A stretch of 64,000 bases of DNA, taken from the NCBI RefSeq assembly GCF_958295425.1, contig NC_081151.1, positions 17,118,659-17,182,658 on the forward strand. Reading direction: 5' to 3'. The notes beneath the pieces were generated by a model. It saw only the letters and a list, made by a program, of their open reading frames with translations. It was not told where the DNA came from and searched no databases. Origin of the DNA: Solea solea (Eukaryota; Chordata; Actinopteri; Pleuronectiformes; Soleidae). A program made the translations under genes and the position numbers. Shown piece after piece: positions 32,001 to 43,234 of the stretch. Numbering within the stretch: position 1 is the first letter of the stretch; each line of letters begins with the position of its first letter.

Positions 32001-35000
32001 CTGCTGCAGGAATCTGAACTTGAACCTTTCAGCTGAAACTGCTAATAATGTGTACTTTTGATTACACACAGATGACAAATCTTTTTTTGGTATGAGATTA
32101 AATGTGTTTAACTGATGCTTCGGTGAATAAGACTAATTCTAAATGGAAAAAGAAGTCCTGTTCCAGTATCCATTCAGCAAAGCCTCTTACAGGCTCATTG
32201 ACACACTCACCAATAAGGTGTTCCAATGAAGGACTTTCTCTTGGCAATGGTGGCTGTTATTTTGGCTGCAACTCCAAAGTCAGCTGTAACGGGGATTGAA
32301 ACAGCTTTCTTAATGTTAAGTATTCTAGAGACAACACAGTGCTACTGAGGAGTTTAAGTAATTGAAAAAAAGAAAAGAAAAAGCAACACAACATACCTAA
32401 CTTCACATCTCCATTGTCTGTAAGAAGTATGTTGGCACCCTGTTTAGAAAATGTCAAATGTATTGTTTTAGTTTGGATAAAACACATTTACGACCATAGT
32501 GATGTTTCAGTATCATGAGACGCGGGCAGGAAAAACCTCAGATGGAGTGATGTGCTGAAAAACTGGTTCAAAACAAAGTGCCAACTATGTGTTGAGCTTT
32601 CTCGGGAACATCTGGTCTGCTTGAAATATTAACTTCTCGGGTCTCACTCTGATCGGTAAAGTTACACCACTACCACAGCTTTCTGACACTCCCCCTGAAT
32701 CTGTTTCTGTTGGCCGTGACTGACAGTCTCTCTGGTGGCATCCTGCAGCGAGAATAGAGGAAACAGGAAGTGCTCGCTCTGTAGAGCTGAGTTAAGATAA
32801 TAGATCCAGCCCTGACCTTCTGTGACAACACATGCGGGGATTCTGAGGCTTCTGCCTGAGCGCACATGCACCACGTATGGTCAACTTTAGCTCAACCACA
32901 AACATGCTGAAAAGTAACACCTTTCGTCACAAGCTTCTAAAAGACCACATGCTCAGCTACTCCTTTTCCTGTGACTGCAGCACTGCAGAGGTGTTATTTT
33001 ATGCTGGCATGACAGACAGCATGTAGGGATGGACATGAGTATTTCAGTATTATTATTCGCTTGATCATTAAAAAGTCCATTAGTTAAGCAGACTATTCAT
33101 AGTATATTAAAAAAATCGCTGCATTTATAAATACAAATATTTAACTCCAGTGACTACTGGCGTTATTTGTAGTACCTCTATTGTCACAAGGTGACAGCAG
33201 CAGCAAGCATCTAGTTTGTGGACATCATGCGTGTTTGCAGAAGTGATGATATTTAAGAGATTTCTTGAAATGCAGCCACTCCACCAAGCATAACACACTG
33301 TAGATCCCACAGGAGTGATGTCATTTACAAGAGTCTTTGAATGCATCTCGTGAGCTGTTTCCATTAGCTCAAATGGTAACAGAGCTAATGAAGCCTGCAT
33401 TCATTTCACTAGTGCTCATGCACTGGAATTTATTGGACAAATAATACCAATGAATTTTCATTGAATGGCATATGTGCTAGAAATAACAATCCCTAACTTG
33501 TGGCACATTATCAAAGTAAAATAAGATGAAATAAAAAAACAATCGAAAAGGTCATACCTTGATGTCACGATGCATCTTGCCCTTGGTGTGCAGATATCCC
33601 AAACCCTGTAAATGTGTGAATTTAGTTTAAATTTTACACACTTAACATGTTCATTTAAAACATTATTTAGAATTTAAAATTACCTGCAAGGTCTCTCGGC
33701 TGACATATGCTATCTGGAGCTCTGACAGAGGTCCCGTTACTGTAACGTAGTAGAGATTGATGTTATATGTGGACCATATTGGAAACCATTTCATGACTTC
33801 ATTACAAAAAACCTAAAAACTAACCATGATATATGTCCTGCAGAGATCCTCCACCACAGTACTCCATACATATCCAAAGCTTCTCCCGACTGAAATAAAC
33901 AGAGAAGATTAAGTAAAGAGCTGATTTAGGCAGCTGTACAGCTAATGTACAACACAAACACTTGGCAACATCCCTGCTAGTACGTTTTTATTTGAAAACA
34001 ACATTTATGATGTCAGTGTAAACAGGAAGCTGATCCTCTCCTCTGTAGTTGAAAATGAACAATGGTAAAAAGTTATCACGGGACCCGTCCACACGCAGAT
34101 GCTAACGCTGTTCTAATTTATAAGTCCATCTTGAGTCAGCTTCCAGCGTATCTTCGGGCCTACATCTGTCAGAAAGGTCCGCACTGAATTGTGGGGAAGA
34201 AGGCATTTAAATAAGCCGATCCCTTTAACTGGAACGATCCAAGAAATTATATGAAACTGAAGTTTCTGGTTTCATTGAGCACTTGTAAAGTGTTTTTAAA
34301 TTACTTAGAGGCACAAATACCTGGATGAGGATGTTGTGCCTCATTGTACTTGTATTCTGTTGTATTTTATTATTTCTTTATTATATTGGGCATGCTTATT
34401 TTAACCTTGTCCTGTCTAAAACATATGTACTGCTGCCTGACTTGGTAAGGACACATTGATTTTTAAACTCAACGCATTTATAAACCTGATTAAATACAAC
34501 GTAAAGTAAAAACACAGGTATTTCTTTAATTAGACTGATGAGGAGATGACACTGAAATTAAGATGGAGTTTTTTTTGTTCAGGGATGATGTGAATGCGGT
34601 CATCATTTCCAAAGCTGTCTGCTTTTGCCAACCCAGATGAAAAACGCAGCCCTGGAGTTTTCTAACTAAAACAAACCCTGAAGTTTTTTTTCACTCCCCA
34701 TTTTTGGGGGCTCTAAAACACCAGGGTAGCGTAGAAGGAAGGCAAATCCAGAGCTTTATGCATTTTAAATAAAAACAGGGTAATATGGATGTAGCATTGT
34801 CAAAGGTTTCCTGCTGAAGATCAACTCTTAAACACACAACTCACAACAGTGAGTGTAGTTGGTAGCAATATTATGTTAACCCTGAGATGAGAAGCTAAAA
34901 ATAGGTCTGGTGTAACTGTCATAAAATTGCTTGCGTAGATCTGTGACAGCTGGCCAGCAGAAGTGACGATAGTTTCAAAATCACAACTGTATCTCTTTTT

Positions 35001-38000
35001 AAATCTACTTTAAATTTAGCTGGATATGGAAATAATTTCCGGACACAAAAGTGACCAACTTAAACTCCCAAATAAAACTGTGGTTCCTCTAATAGAACAA
35101 AGATTGTTGTATAATAATTAATGCATGGTGGGTTACTCATTAAGGATTTACAGTAACCATTTGTTCTCTGTGCGGTGAGACTATATAAGACACACCTGCT
35201 GTGACAACACACACATCTCTCTGGGAAAACAGCCATAGGAAAGAGATCAGAGGCTCATGTTCCAGTTAAACCTGCTGGAAGTCTGAGGCAGTGGTGGGTC
35301 GACCAGCCCTACTTCCTCTCAGATACCAGCCACAACACACAGGCTTCATCCTGGCACTGCGGGGCCTAGTCGGCATCGGTTGGCATTTGAGTCATACTCT
35401 CACACACAGGTGTGACTCAGTAATTAAATACGCCATGTTAGTTTCAGGCAGCGTCTTGTGGAATCTTTCTGGCAATAACGTATGACTTTCATAAATATCG
35501 TACCTTGTGAACTGGCAGCGAGGGGGACAGAAAATACCTCAAGTAAAATGACAAAACAGGATAATTTTGAGCTGACTCTTACCAGAGGTAGCTCCCAAAG
35601 TAGGCCACAATATTGTGGTGCATGCATTCCTTCACCATGAAGATTTCCTGCTGTATGATGGAAAAGTCATCCCCTGGAAACAGAGGGAGAAAGTGCACAG
35701 ACACATGAATAACTTTCCCCCTTTTTTTTTCTTCCATTTTCTGCACAGGGAATTGTTTCATTTTCAATGAAATATTTTCCTTTTTGAAATCAACACCTCA
35801 CTAAATTATTGCAAGTGCGAAACAAAAACACATTGGGTCATAATTCATTTACAAACTCTTCACGAGCAAAAAAAGTTTAAATCAGTTTATGTTCTTGACA
35901 TAAACGTTAAGCAGCACAATCTTCTTTTTTTTTAAATTTCCAAACAAAAATAAACACTTCCCTATTTTCTCTTTTTGCTATTCACCATGGCACAAAAATC
36001 AATGAAACTACAAAACAAGTTTTAAAACTAGTGTGTGGTCATTCTGAACCATAAGTGGTTCTGGTTCAGAATGACCACACAGACCATCAGCCATACCATT
36101 GAAACCAGTTAGCTGTTGATGATGGGAACATCTTATCTCTTTGTAAACAAGGCAGCTTATAGACAAGCAAACAACAAAAGAAAGAACACCTTGTGCTCTT
36201 TAACTTTATGCGGCGTAGGCTAATATCCATGCGGCTTTCCACTACAGCAAAGCTCTTCAACACATCCGACCAGTAGGAAGTAAGAAGACAAATATGTAAG
36301 CCCAGCTGCTCCCAATTGCACAGGGACACGGCCCTGGAATACATTAACAGGAGGTTTAGATCTACCAGACTCTGCCAACTCCAGCGCTCTATCAACAGTC
36401 ATCCTAGGCAACAGTCCAGATTAAGCTCAATTAATGGACACAATATCCGCCAAAAACATTGAAATCACAACAGCAGGCTGCATTTAACTTGCGGTGGAAA
36501 TTATTGTCAACAGAGCTAATTTTTCTCTTTTTTTCCTGTGTCAATTTTGGCTCTTTTGATTGCTCTACGGCATCATAAAAAAAAAATCCGCTGGTTGACT
36601 CAACAGTATCCAACAAAACATGGTATCACCAACAATAACAGAAAGAAATGTCCACTAAAACTGCAACTAATAGTTATTTCATTGTAAACAGTTCATGCTT
36701 ATTTTATTGCTCATAGATTCATATTACCTATTATAATTTTTGCACAGGGTTAGAATAAATTTGATTTCTATCATAAATCAAATCAATTTGATTAATCTTA
36801 TTAATGAAATAACAAGTTTTTTGGCCAGTAGAGTCAAAAAATGGCAACCTGCATTTCCCAAAACTCAAAATGATGTCCTTGCATATCTATTTTTGTACAG
36901 AAAACAAAAACTTCGTTCTGAGGAGCAACTACAAAAAGGCCCATGCATTTAAGAAGCTTCAAGCAGAGAAATAGTTGAAAGACACTGATGAATTAATTGC
37001 AGTCTTATTATTATTATTATTAGTCTTCACCCACAACTCGGTACATTTCACAGCTCAAGACAATAAACCAAGAGGGCCATTAAGCGATCCAGGGAACGCT
37101 GTAGTTTGGAAAAACAACATGATGAATGGGCCAAAAATGCTCCTTTTTCAAGTAGTCAGGATTTGTACCCACAGAGGCAGAGCAGCAGTCCTGCTTTCAG
37201 CCTGTTAAGAGTCAGAGAGGGGGGTTACTCTCTCTCATAGAAAAGCCTGGTTGAAATGACACACGTGCATAAATTATCCAGCTGGAAAACAACAAACCAG
37301 TTCATTTTTATCTACTTTTAACAAATCACTCGCACGAATGAAATGTAACAGATTGAAAAGTGTGTAACAGGCTTAACTGAACTACGCTCGAGAAAGTCAA
37401 CAAGCATCTTATAAGGATCAGTAAGGATGTAATTCATTTTTAACAGCTCTGATACACAACTTTTACCATGACGAATGTGAAGAGAACCTCTCAGTGAGTT
37501 TGCAATATTACAAAACACTATAAACATGTGGGGGGGACTCATTAATCTGGTCACAATTCCATATAACCGCATGTGTGATTACAGCTTTATCGGTTACAGT
37601 GTAGTTTCCCATCCAGATGAACTACTGCTGATCACGGTGTTGACAGAGAGTAAATGGTACGAGGAGCCACAAACATTTGAGCAACAGTCATTTCAGTGAC
37701 ATGCTTGGTCACACACACAAAAAAAAATCTTCTTGGTTAGATGAGAGTGTAGCCACTTCCTCAGAGGCTGCGCGCTTCCCTCTGCTCAGAATATACACAT
37801 CTCCGCTCACAACTTCAAGTTTCAGCTCAGCGTGTAGGAAGTAAGCACATGACGAAAATAAGTTCATCTTTAAGATAACTCTAACACTTGTCTAGAAGTC
37901 ACTCTAATTAGTTAGTAACAAAATGGTAAGGATAACAAACACTAATTTGATCTTGACTGTTCTTTTTTAAACCTCAAAATGATCGACTAACCCACTCTGC

Positions 38001-41000
38001 TTCCCACAGTCACTAAAGCCAGAGGGCGTCACCACTCCTACCTCCTACCTCTCTATCGTTCCCCTCAAAGTTCCTCCTGGTCAAACCTGTTTGATTCTCC
38101 AGTCCGCCCAAAGCTGTTTACCTCCAGCAAAAAGGAGTGACTTGCAAACGCGAGGGTAGAGAAAAGAATATCCTGCTTCAACACGATGACGCAGGTCGAG
38201 TTATTATCACTAGTTTTCTTATCTCAGGGGAAGATAAAGTGAATATAAATAAAGCAAATATGAACGGTGTTTAATTGTCAAAACTGATGTCCGCGTGCAG
38301 AAACATTATGGGACGTCCACGAATAACTCATTAATTAGCATTTTAAATCAACTTAAACTTAGTTTAATGCATCTTGGTGAGAACATTCTCTTCTTAGGCC
38401 TTTTTCCAAATTGAAGCTTCACATACCCGATTCTCTTTGCCTATTTTTTACGACAACAGAATATGTAAAGGACATGGATTAAAAAGCTCAAGACTGTTTA
38501 GGTCTGATCAGAAAGGAGGAGATGACCAATTTAGACAATCTGGAGCTCAGTAATTAAACAGTGTGGAGACAACACCCTCAGAAAAACAATGTGTGTAAAC
38601 TTGGTACATCCCCTCAGTCACTCCTATCCTTGCGCCAACAGTGACATGATGAATGAAAAGAGAAAATAACTGGAAGTGAATCTCTTCCTTCACTCGCTGG
38701 TTTATCAGCTGAGCTCGTCTGGTTGCCGCCCGAGGTTTTTCCTAATCCCACTAATCTGGATCACAGGAACTCAGTCACTAGGTCATCAACAGTACAGAAT
38801 GCAGAGCCGGACACATTAATCTATAATATCCTCCTCTCCTTCACACTGTAACATCACACTTCCCCCAATGTTCTTTAACAAGATTTTTGTTTGAACGACG
38901 TTCCTCTGAAGGAGCCTGGGATTTACATGAATAATATTAAAAGAGGAAAAACCTCTAGGCCTATAAATGAATAAATATTTGCTGTTGTGTTTATTGGTTC
39001 ATTTTTCAGACAATACCTTTAGTGTATTCCGTTCAAAAACCTGGAAAACAACACACAAAACTGAAACGAGAACGTTTCCTCTTTACTGTGAAACTGAGAC
39101 AAGGTGAACGCTCTTACCTGGTTCCAACTTTATGATTTTCACAGCAGCAAGCTCTCCAGTTTGAATGTTTCGTGCCTGAAAGACAACAGCGGAAGGTGTT
39201 TGGAATCATGTATTAGGAACAGTCACCGATATGTGTAGGATCAAGACACTTGACATGACAATGTGACAATTGGCTGGATTTTTGTCTTTGAGATGACCGA
39301 TTAATCATCTCAAAGTCCAGATAATTAGTTTTACGTCAGTTTTTTTTTTAAATTTGAGACCAAATGAGAGACATAATTACTGAATATTTTGGTGGGTAAC
39401 GGACACCTAATAAAACAATTAATAAAAGTACCAAGGGTACTGTCAGTGATGACAAAAAAATACAATTTTATTAATTAAACACGTGGCCCGTAATAACTTG
39501 ATAGTGCTGTTTAATGAGACTTCAGGTGGGGTTCTGGACTAATCGGGGTTTGTGTGATCATTTTAAACCTGTGTGACAACTGGAGTGAAAATATTCAACT
39601 GCTATGAATTTGTCTGCCAAGATGATTCAGACAAATCCAAAACCACAACATTCAATCATAAAACAGATATGTCTTCTTAATGCCTGGCTCCTCTTCTTCA
39701 TTCCCACACTGACTGAACCCACAGAAATTCAACCCTGCTCCTCAAAGATAAACACTCCGCTCAGAGGTTATTTGGGTCAAACTTTCGGAAGCATTACTCA
39801 GCAAGGAGAGGCTACACACCATCTGTCCCCAAAGCTATGACTAACAACAAACCTTTAAATGTCTCTGCCGTGACATGGCTTGTGAACGTATCTCATTCCT
39901 GTTATATTCTTTTAGTCTCTCCTGAATATTTGACATTTATCAGCTTAACATGTGATTTTTTTCACCATGTCAGCTTATATTATAATGTACAGAAACACAT
40001 AATTTGTGAAATTTCTCTCTCAAAGTAGGCTGCACCGCCGAATCCAGGTCAAGATGGGATACTGCCTAATCCGAGGGACTGAAGTGATGTGACGGGCAGC
40101 TAAATCAACCGTTAATCATAAAACCCTCCCATTGTGGCCACATTTCAGTGCTCCCAACGCTCTGGTGATTCACCCAGGTCAACTGTAACCCACACAAAGA
40201 TTGAACTTGTTCTGCAGCTGATACCACATGTGTATACACACCCACACAAACAAACACCAACAGAAAAAGCTTTACAGAAAAAATACAGCAAAATACAGTT
40301 ACTGTGCTTTTTTTTGCACACATTTTTCAGCTGTAAAAGTCAAAGACTCGTCATCTTCCATTATTTTTAAGTGATGACCAAATACTTGCCTAAAAACTTG
40401 TGTCTAGCTTCCGGCCTAAGCTCAAACCAACCTGAGAAATAAACCTCAAAAGAGGAAGTTTAAAGCTGATGTTCAAATACGTTACGCAGCCGAAAAAGAA
40501 GTCTAGCACCCTTGAGCAACTCAGACTGTGACATACGAAAAAGTCAGGCACGTAACAGACCTCGGGGGAGACAAGATCTGACAGAAGATTAATCCACATG
40601 TCAGGCTCACGCAAAAACAGGTGTGCCTCATGTCTATGTAGATGTACGTTAAAGGACGTTAAAGACGGGGACAAAAGAGACTCTTCACAGTGAAGAAAAT
40701 GCTTCCTTACAATCAACTTTCAACAACTTAAACAAAGGCCTAACAAACAATGAAGGATGACGGAGTCAGCGAAGGATCATTATGAATAAATAAATGATTG
40801 ACCGTAGGATTCTCCGATTCCTGATTTGACATCATCCATTTTAACATAAAACGGAAGCAGAGCTCGTATCAATACTCAACTCACCTACACAAGTGACATT
40901 ACCTAGACTTTTTTTTATTGAGCTTCCATTAAAATCGGTATTTGTCCGGTCCAATAATTAATTAGGTTTAATGTAAAAAGCCAATTTCCACTGGTCAAAA

Positions 41001-43110
41001 CAACTGTTAAAAACCCAAGTTTAAAATCGTCTTTCACCAGTTGGAACCTGCATTTACTTTAAGTCAATTTAAGTCAAATGACTCAGCAATGCATGCTGGT
41101 TTTAAATACGTTCAACACTTGAGGGAACCGAAACCCCCAAGAGATCACGCCTGTGATGTTAATTCATGCATCATGTCCTTTGCGATGCTTTGCCATGCAT
41201 TCATCTTCCACTCAATGTATTTTATTTCATCATTCCGATCAACTGAAAGAGGGACTGAAGTAGGGCTGCAACGATTAATCAATTATTAACTAACTATTTT
41301 ACACGTCAACTATGTTCAAGACTTTTTTCAATAACTAAACCAAGTTCTCTGATTTTTCTACACTTGTTATACATTTTGTGGAGGAGTGCACTTATAAAGG
41401 CCAACATGTTTCCAACACATAATTACAGGTTTCTATTTGAGGTAATTATCTTTGGTTCAACTTAACCCGGCTCATTTTATTTGTCACTAAGGGATCACAT
41501 CTACTCATCGCTGTTAACAATTCCCATGATCCTTTGCTTCCCAACATCAACAAACTAGATATTGTGTTTGATTAAAAAACCCCAACTGTGCATTTAAAAT
41601 TTGAGAACATAGTTTGAATAGAATCCTACACAAAATACAAGGGAAATTACAAAAAATGAGCTTCACTATACTGAGAGCCAACGGCATGACACTATAATGA
41701 AGATGAATGAATCATCACCACCAGCAATAACAAAGAGCAAAAACTATGTGACTCTCAATTTAACATAATCAGATATAATAAATCATCCCCAGTAAGGAAT
41801 GACATTGAAATTAAACGGAGCACAGCAAAACCAATGGAGGACTATTCCCAGTGAGAGGGGTTTCCGCTGTCAGTGTGCTACAGAACACACCCATCGTGAA
41901 ACGCATGTTTAGACAGGGTCTGATCATATTTCAGCGTGCTGCAGTGCTCAGTCTGTGCAGCTCCGGGAGAATACCAGGCGCTGCATTCCACGAGTGGCCT
42001 GTCTGGGGGTGGGGGGGGGGGGGGCCGGGGGCCGACCAGTGAGGCTTTGTATGTAGAGGGACCACGACAGGCTGCCTGAACTATCACACTGCAGGTCAAA
42101 TGGGTCATCTGTTCGTCGGTGGCAGATGGATAAACACAGCAAAACACACCTCGTTGCAGCTGACACAGAGCGGCTAGAAATCTGATTTCGTTTCTGATTC
42201 ATTTTTCCAATTGATGATCTTATTACGGTGCAGGATTTATAGAAATTCCAATAACTTTGCTCCGTAAAAAGCTTCCAACTGACACCAATAGAGTCATAAA
42301 GTAACATCATATATCTTGTTCTGTCCACAAACCAAATATGGCGCAAAGAAACCCACAAAATATTCACATTCAAGAAGATGACTTATCAAAGAGCTCAGTC
42401 CAAGAGATGGATTTGATTATTAAAATAGTTGATGGCTGATTGAGTAATCCAACAATAATCGATTAATCGCTGCAGCCCTAATTGTGATGGACATTTCAGT
42501 ATTATCTGTCGTTTATATATTGTTAAAACAATCGCCCAAACAACTTCTGCCAAGGAGGTTATTTAGGCCACATTTCTTCTTGAGCAGTTTAATTAATTCA
42601 AAAGATGAAGAACAGATTAGGATGACATTTTTTATGGATGTAGAATATGGAGCAAGGAAGAGATGATTAAAATTTGGTGGTGATCGATATTCTGATTTAT
42701 TTATTTATTTATTTTAAACAATTGTCATCCTTGGGGTTAGCGTATGCATCTTTGAATGTTTTCTCTAGTTGTATGATGTTGTTTCAGTCACAATATTTGT
42801 GCCAGTTCATCTGTAGATTAATATGCACAAATATTGGCCCCAATCAACAGATACTGTGTCGAATGTGTTTACCACATGTTATCGAACAACACTCTGCCAT
42901 GAATTAAAACTATTGGCTTGATACATCACATAAAAAGGTGAGCCAAAATATCTTCAGTTTTAATGACAGGCTGTGGGAACCAGTCCCTCCACTCCAACGT
43001 ACCTTGTACACGTCTCCATATGTGCCACTTCCCACCCTCTGAATGAGTTCAAAATCATGCTGGGGGTTTCTCCTCTGGATTTCACCGCTGGGCCGGGGAA
43101 AGATATCCAT
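12085..43110 (-). CDS. map4k5: Mitogen-activated protein kinase kinase kinase kinase 5
   Basis: Germinal-centre-kinase type STE20 serine/threonine kinase (also KHS/GCKR). Family knowledge: it acts in the cytoplasm upstream of MAP3Ks to activate JNK after TNF-type signals, and MAP4Ks can also phosphorylate LATS in Hippo signalling. I traced 33 coding exons; they sum to 2652 nt, giving 883 residues plus TGA, against about 846 in human. Order: N-terminal kinase domain (about 20-280), proline-rich linker (about 281-545) and C-terminal CNH domain (about 546-865), ending AGHENSY. The start at 43108-43110 gives [20 protein letters not shown], matching the family N-terminus, although the frame is open upstream. 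Exons are listed in the three block entries. All boundaries are GT-AG and phases match. The extra length lies in the linker. Closest alternative is MAP4K3, but the linker and CNH match MAP4K5 better. Confidence 0.96.
12309..12425. mobile_element. Fish interspersed repeat 3' end, copy 1
   Basis: Contains CCAGGGTGTACCCCGCCTAT, GTCAGCTGAGATTGGCAC and GACCCTCCGGTGGAGGATAA, ending in a GATGGATG run. This pattern is a very common teleost retroelement tail and recurs at 59845-60025. I cannot assign the exact family from memory. Confidence 0.65.
12430..13345. mobile_element. Possible DNA-transposon remnant with GTTCACACCA ends
   Basis: The left edge reads GGGTGCGTTCACACCAGAA and the right edge reads TTTTTTGGTGTGATATGAAC, giving imperfect inverted ends about 0.9 kb apart. 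No transposase frame and no clear target duplication were found. It lies in the last map4k5 intron. Confidence 0.35.
13661..13803. repeat. Cluster of (GGA)n, (CTG)n and (TG)n microsatellites
   Basis: GGA repeat at 13661-13691, CTG repeat at about 13735-13754 and TG repeat at about 13767-13803, all within 150 bp in the last map4k5 intron. GTTAGGGT/GGTTAAAG-type repeat sequence follows to about 14000. Confidence 0.92.
15429..17691 (-). other. map4k5: map4k5 intron with hAT-type fragment
   Basis: Between exons 31 and 32 of the reconstruction. The interval 15.7-16.6 kb is less AT-rich but shows no coding signal. Repeat fragments: 16906-17215 (hAT-type) and the right end GTGCATCCCTA of a TAGGGATG-type element near 17417-17427. 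Confidence 0.7.
16906..17215. mobile_element. hAT-type transposon fragment
   Basis: Contains CGGGCCACATACGGCCCC, GTCCGGCCCGCAG and, at the right end, CATGTGGCCCCTTGG with TTGCCCACCCCTGA, the complement of the CAGGGGTGGGCAA ends known from hAT/Charlie-type elements. The left end is not clear. No transposase remnant was seen. Confidence 0.5.
18539..19523. mobile_element. Non-autonomous hAT element with 8-bp target duplication
   Basis: The left end starts TAGGGATGTCCCGATAC and the right end finishes GGATCGATCATCCCTA. The flanks carry identical ATTTGGTC at 18531-18538 and 19524-19531, the 8-bp duplication expected for hAT insertion. Terminal regions are rich in CCGATAC/GATATCGG. An internal perfect inverted repeat lies near 19313-19371 (GTTGTGATCACGTGGGCTCT and its complement). 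No long ORF is present. It lies in a map4k5 intron next to the exon at 19584. Confidence 0.88.
20098..20335. mobile_element. Possible LINE-derived fragment
   Basis: Sequence such as TTTTTATTTAACCAAGAATA and AGAGCGTCCTGGCCGAGACA resembles a common fish interspersed repeat (ATTTAACCAGG...GACCTGGCCAAGA). It is short, diverged and without an ORF. Confidence 0.4.
23234..23262. repeat. (GGAGCT)n short repeat
   Basis: About four to five GGAGCT units in a map4k5 intron. Confidence 0.85.
23402..28531 (-). CDS. map4k5: map4k5 exons 13-21: linker with proline motif and small exons
   Basis: Exons: 28453-28531, 26122-26180, 25877-25944, 24527-24571, 24388-24433, 24097-24307, 23966-23989, 23767-23849, 23402-23443 (residues 313-531). 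Contents: [38 protein letters not shown], an acidic segment [14 protein letters not shown] (45-nt exon), SH3-ligand-like [14 protein letters not shown] at about 400-413, a Ser-rich stretch, an eight-codon microexon (LSKSECK), and [14 protein letters not shown]. Proline motifs in this family bind adaptor SH3 domains such as Crk. The 45-nt and 24-nt exons are multiples of three, so skipping either keeps the frame. Linker conservation is lower, so these small exons are less certain than the kinase exons. Confidence 0.88.
25384..25406. repeat. (GA)n microsatellite
   Basis: Perfect AG/GA run of about 11 units in the intron between linker exons 25877-25944 and 24527-24571. A second run of similar length is at 25806-25827, only about 50 bases from the 25877 exon. 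Confidence 0.95.
26181..28452 (-). other. map4k5: map4k5 intron in the linker region
   Basis: AT-rich intron. It holds the MITE at 27217-27537; the rest has only short ORFs without recognisable domains. Confidence 0.7.
27217..27537. mobile_element. MITE with TAGAGGTCGACCGA inverted ends
   Basis: The left end is TAGAGGTCGACCGAAATGG and the right end is GCATCGGTCTACCTCTA, whose complement is TAGAGGTAGACCGATGC. The 321-bp interior has no ORF. I found no matching target duplication. The superfamily is probably hAT, uncertain. Confidence 0.6.
28977..29125. repeat. (TA)n / (CATA)n array
   Basis: Roughly 80 bases of TA dinucleotides followed by interrupted TATACACATA units, directly beside the LINE tail at 29150. 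Confidence 0.95.
29150..29333 (+). mobile_element. LINE 3' tail (L2-like), copy 2
   Basis: Nearly identical in layout and sequence to 9061-9256, including GCTGTTTTATCT, CTGTACAGCACTTTGG and GTGCTTAACAAATAAAG, with a shorter TTGGA end. A 5'-truncated insertion inside a map4k5 intron. Confidence 0.78.
29592..30231. mobile_element. Possible TAGGGATGGACAT-ended MITE
   Basis: Starts TAGGGATGGACATTTTTTTC and may end GCTAATCCCTAA. The left half resembles the element at 33024. The inverted ends are short and no target duplication matches, so boundaries are tentative. Confidence 0.4.
30378..43110 (-). CDS. map4k5: map4k5 exons 1-12: kinase domain
   Basis: Exons: 43003-43110, 39118-39175, 35583-35673, 33825-33889, 33684-33739, 33558-33605, 32397-32439, 32211-32283, 31653-31784, 31343-31405, 31143-31224, 30378-30494 (residues 1-312). 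Motifs: GSGTYG glycine loop at 27-32, catalytic Lys49 in [12 protein letters not shown] at 138-140 in [17 protein letters not shown] at 158-160, [13 protein letters not shown] activation segment, and [19 protein letters not shown]. All catalytic residues are intact, so an active kinase is expected. Exon 3 to 4 joins as SYL-Cys-REKLW, where my recollection of human has Ser. The last exon carries the domain end and the acidic [11 protein letters not shown] stretch. Confidence 0.95.
33024..33495. mobile_element. Possible TAGGGATGGACAT-ended MITE, second copy
   Basis: Left end TAGGGATGGACATGAGTATT, right end ATAACAATCCCTAA. Related to 29592-30231. Sits between exons 33558-33605 and 32397-32439 of map4k5. 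No ORF with known domain and no clear target duplication. Confidence 0.45.
33890..35582 (-). other. map4k5: map4k5 intron
   Basis: Intron inside the kinase domain. The sequence is AT-rich with no repeat class that I recognise and no convincing ORF. Confidence 0.7.
35674..39117 (-). other. map4k5: Large map4k5 intron
   Basis: Contains the perfect hairpin at 36032-36081 and otherwise AT-rich unique-looking DNA. ORFs here are short, without domain signatures. Confidence 0.7.
36032..36081. repeat. Perfect 19-bp inverted repeat (hairpin)
   Basis: The left arm TGTGTGGTCATTCTGAACC (36032-36050) pairs exactly with the right arm at 36063-36081 across a 12-base loop (36051-36062). It lies in an intron of map4k5. 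It is too short for a typical pre-miRNA; origin unknown. Confidence 0.95.
39176..43002 (-). other. map4k5: Large map4k5 intron after the start exon
   Basis: Holds the TAGGGCTGCA element at 41261-42480; directly right of it, 42487-42535 resembles the left part of the TAGGGATGGACAT elements. The rest is AT-rich with nothing recognised. Confidence 0.7.
41261..42480. mobile_element. TAGGGCTGCAACGATTA-ended DNA transposon remnant
   Basis: The left end TAGGGCTGCAACGATTAATC is inverted at the right end, GATTAATCGCTGCAGCCCTA. The interior of about 1.2 kb has no transposase frame and includes a long G-run at about 42005-42030. The flanking 8-mers do not match, so no target duplication is visible. This terminal motif is common in fish non-autonomous elements, probably hAT. 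Confidence 0.7.
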
Positions 43111-43234
43111 GGTGGCTAGATTCAGACAATCCTTTACATTTAGTTTGCTTGACCCAATCTGATGCTGGTTTGATAAAGCGAAGGTTCCGTGCTGAAGTCC
43201 TTTACTCAGATGGTCCTTCTCCACGCTCCATGTC
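43111..43234 (-). other. map4k5: map4k5 5' UTR, start-exon part
   Basis: On the minus strand a good acceptor (CTCAATGTCAATCTTTCAG) precedes 43234 and the sequence continues to the ATG at 43110. The start frame is open through this stretch, but an upstream ATG in another frame (ATGGAGCGTGG) would produce a short upstream ORF. Confidence 0.65.
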
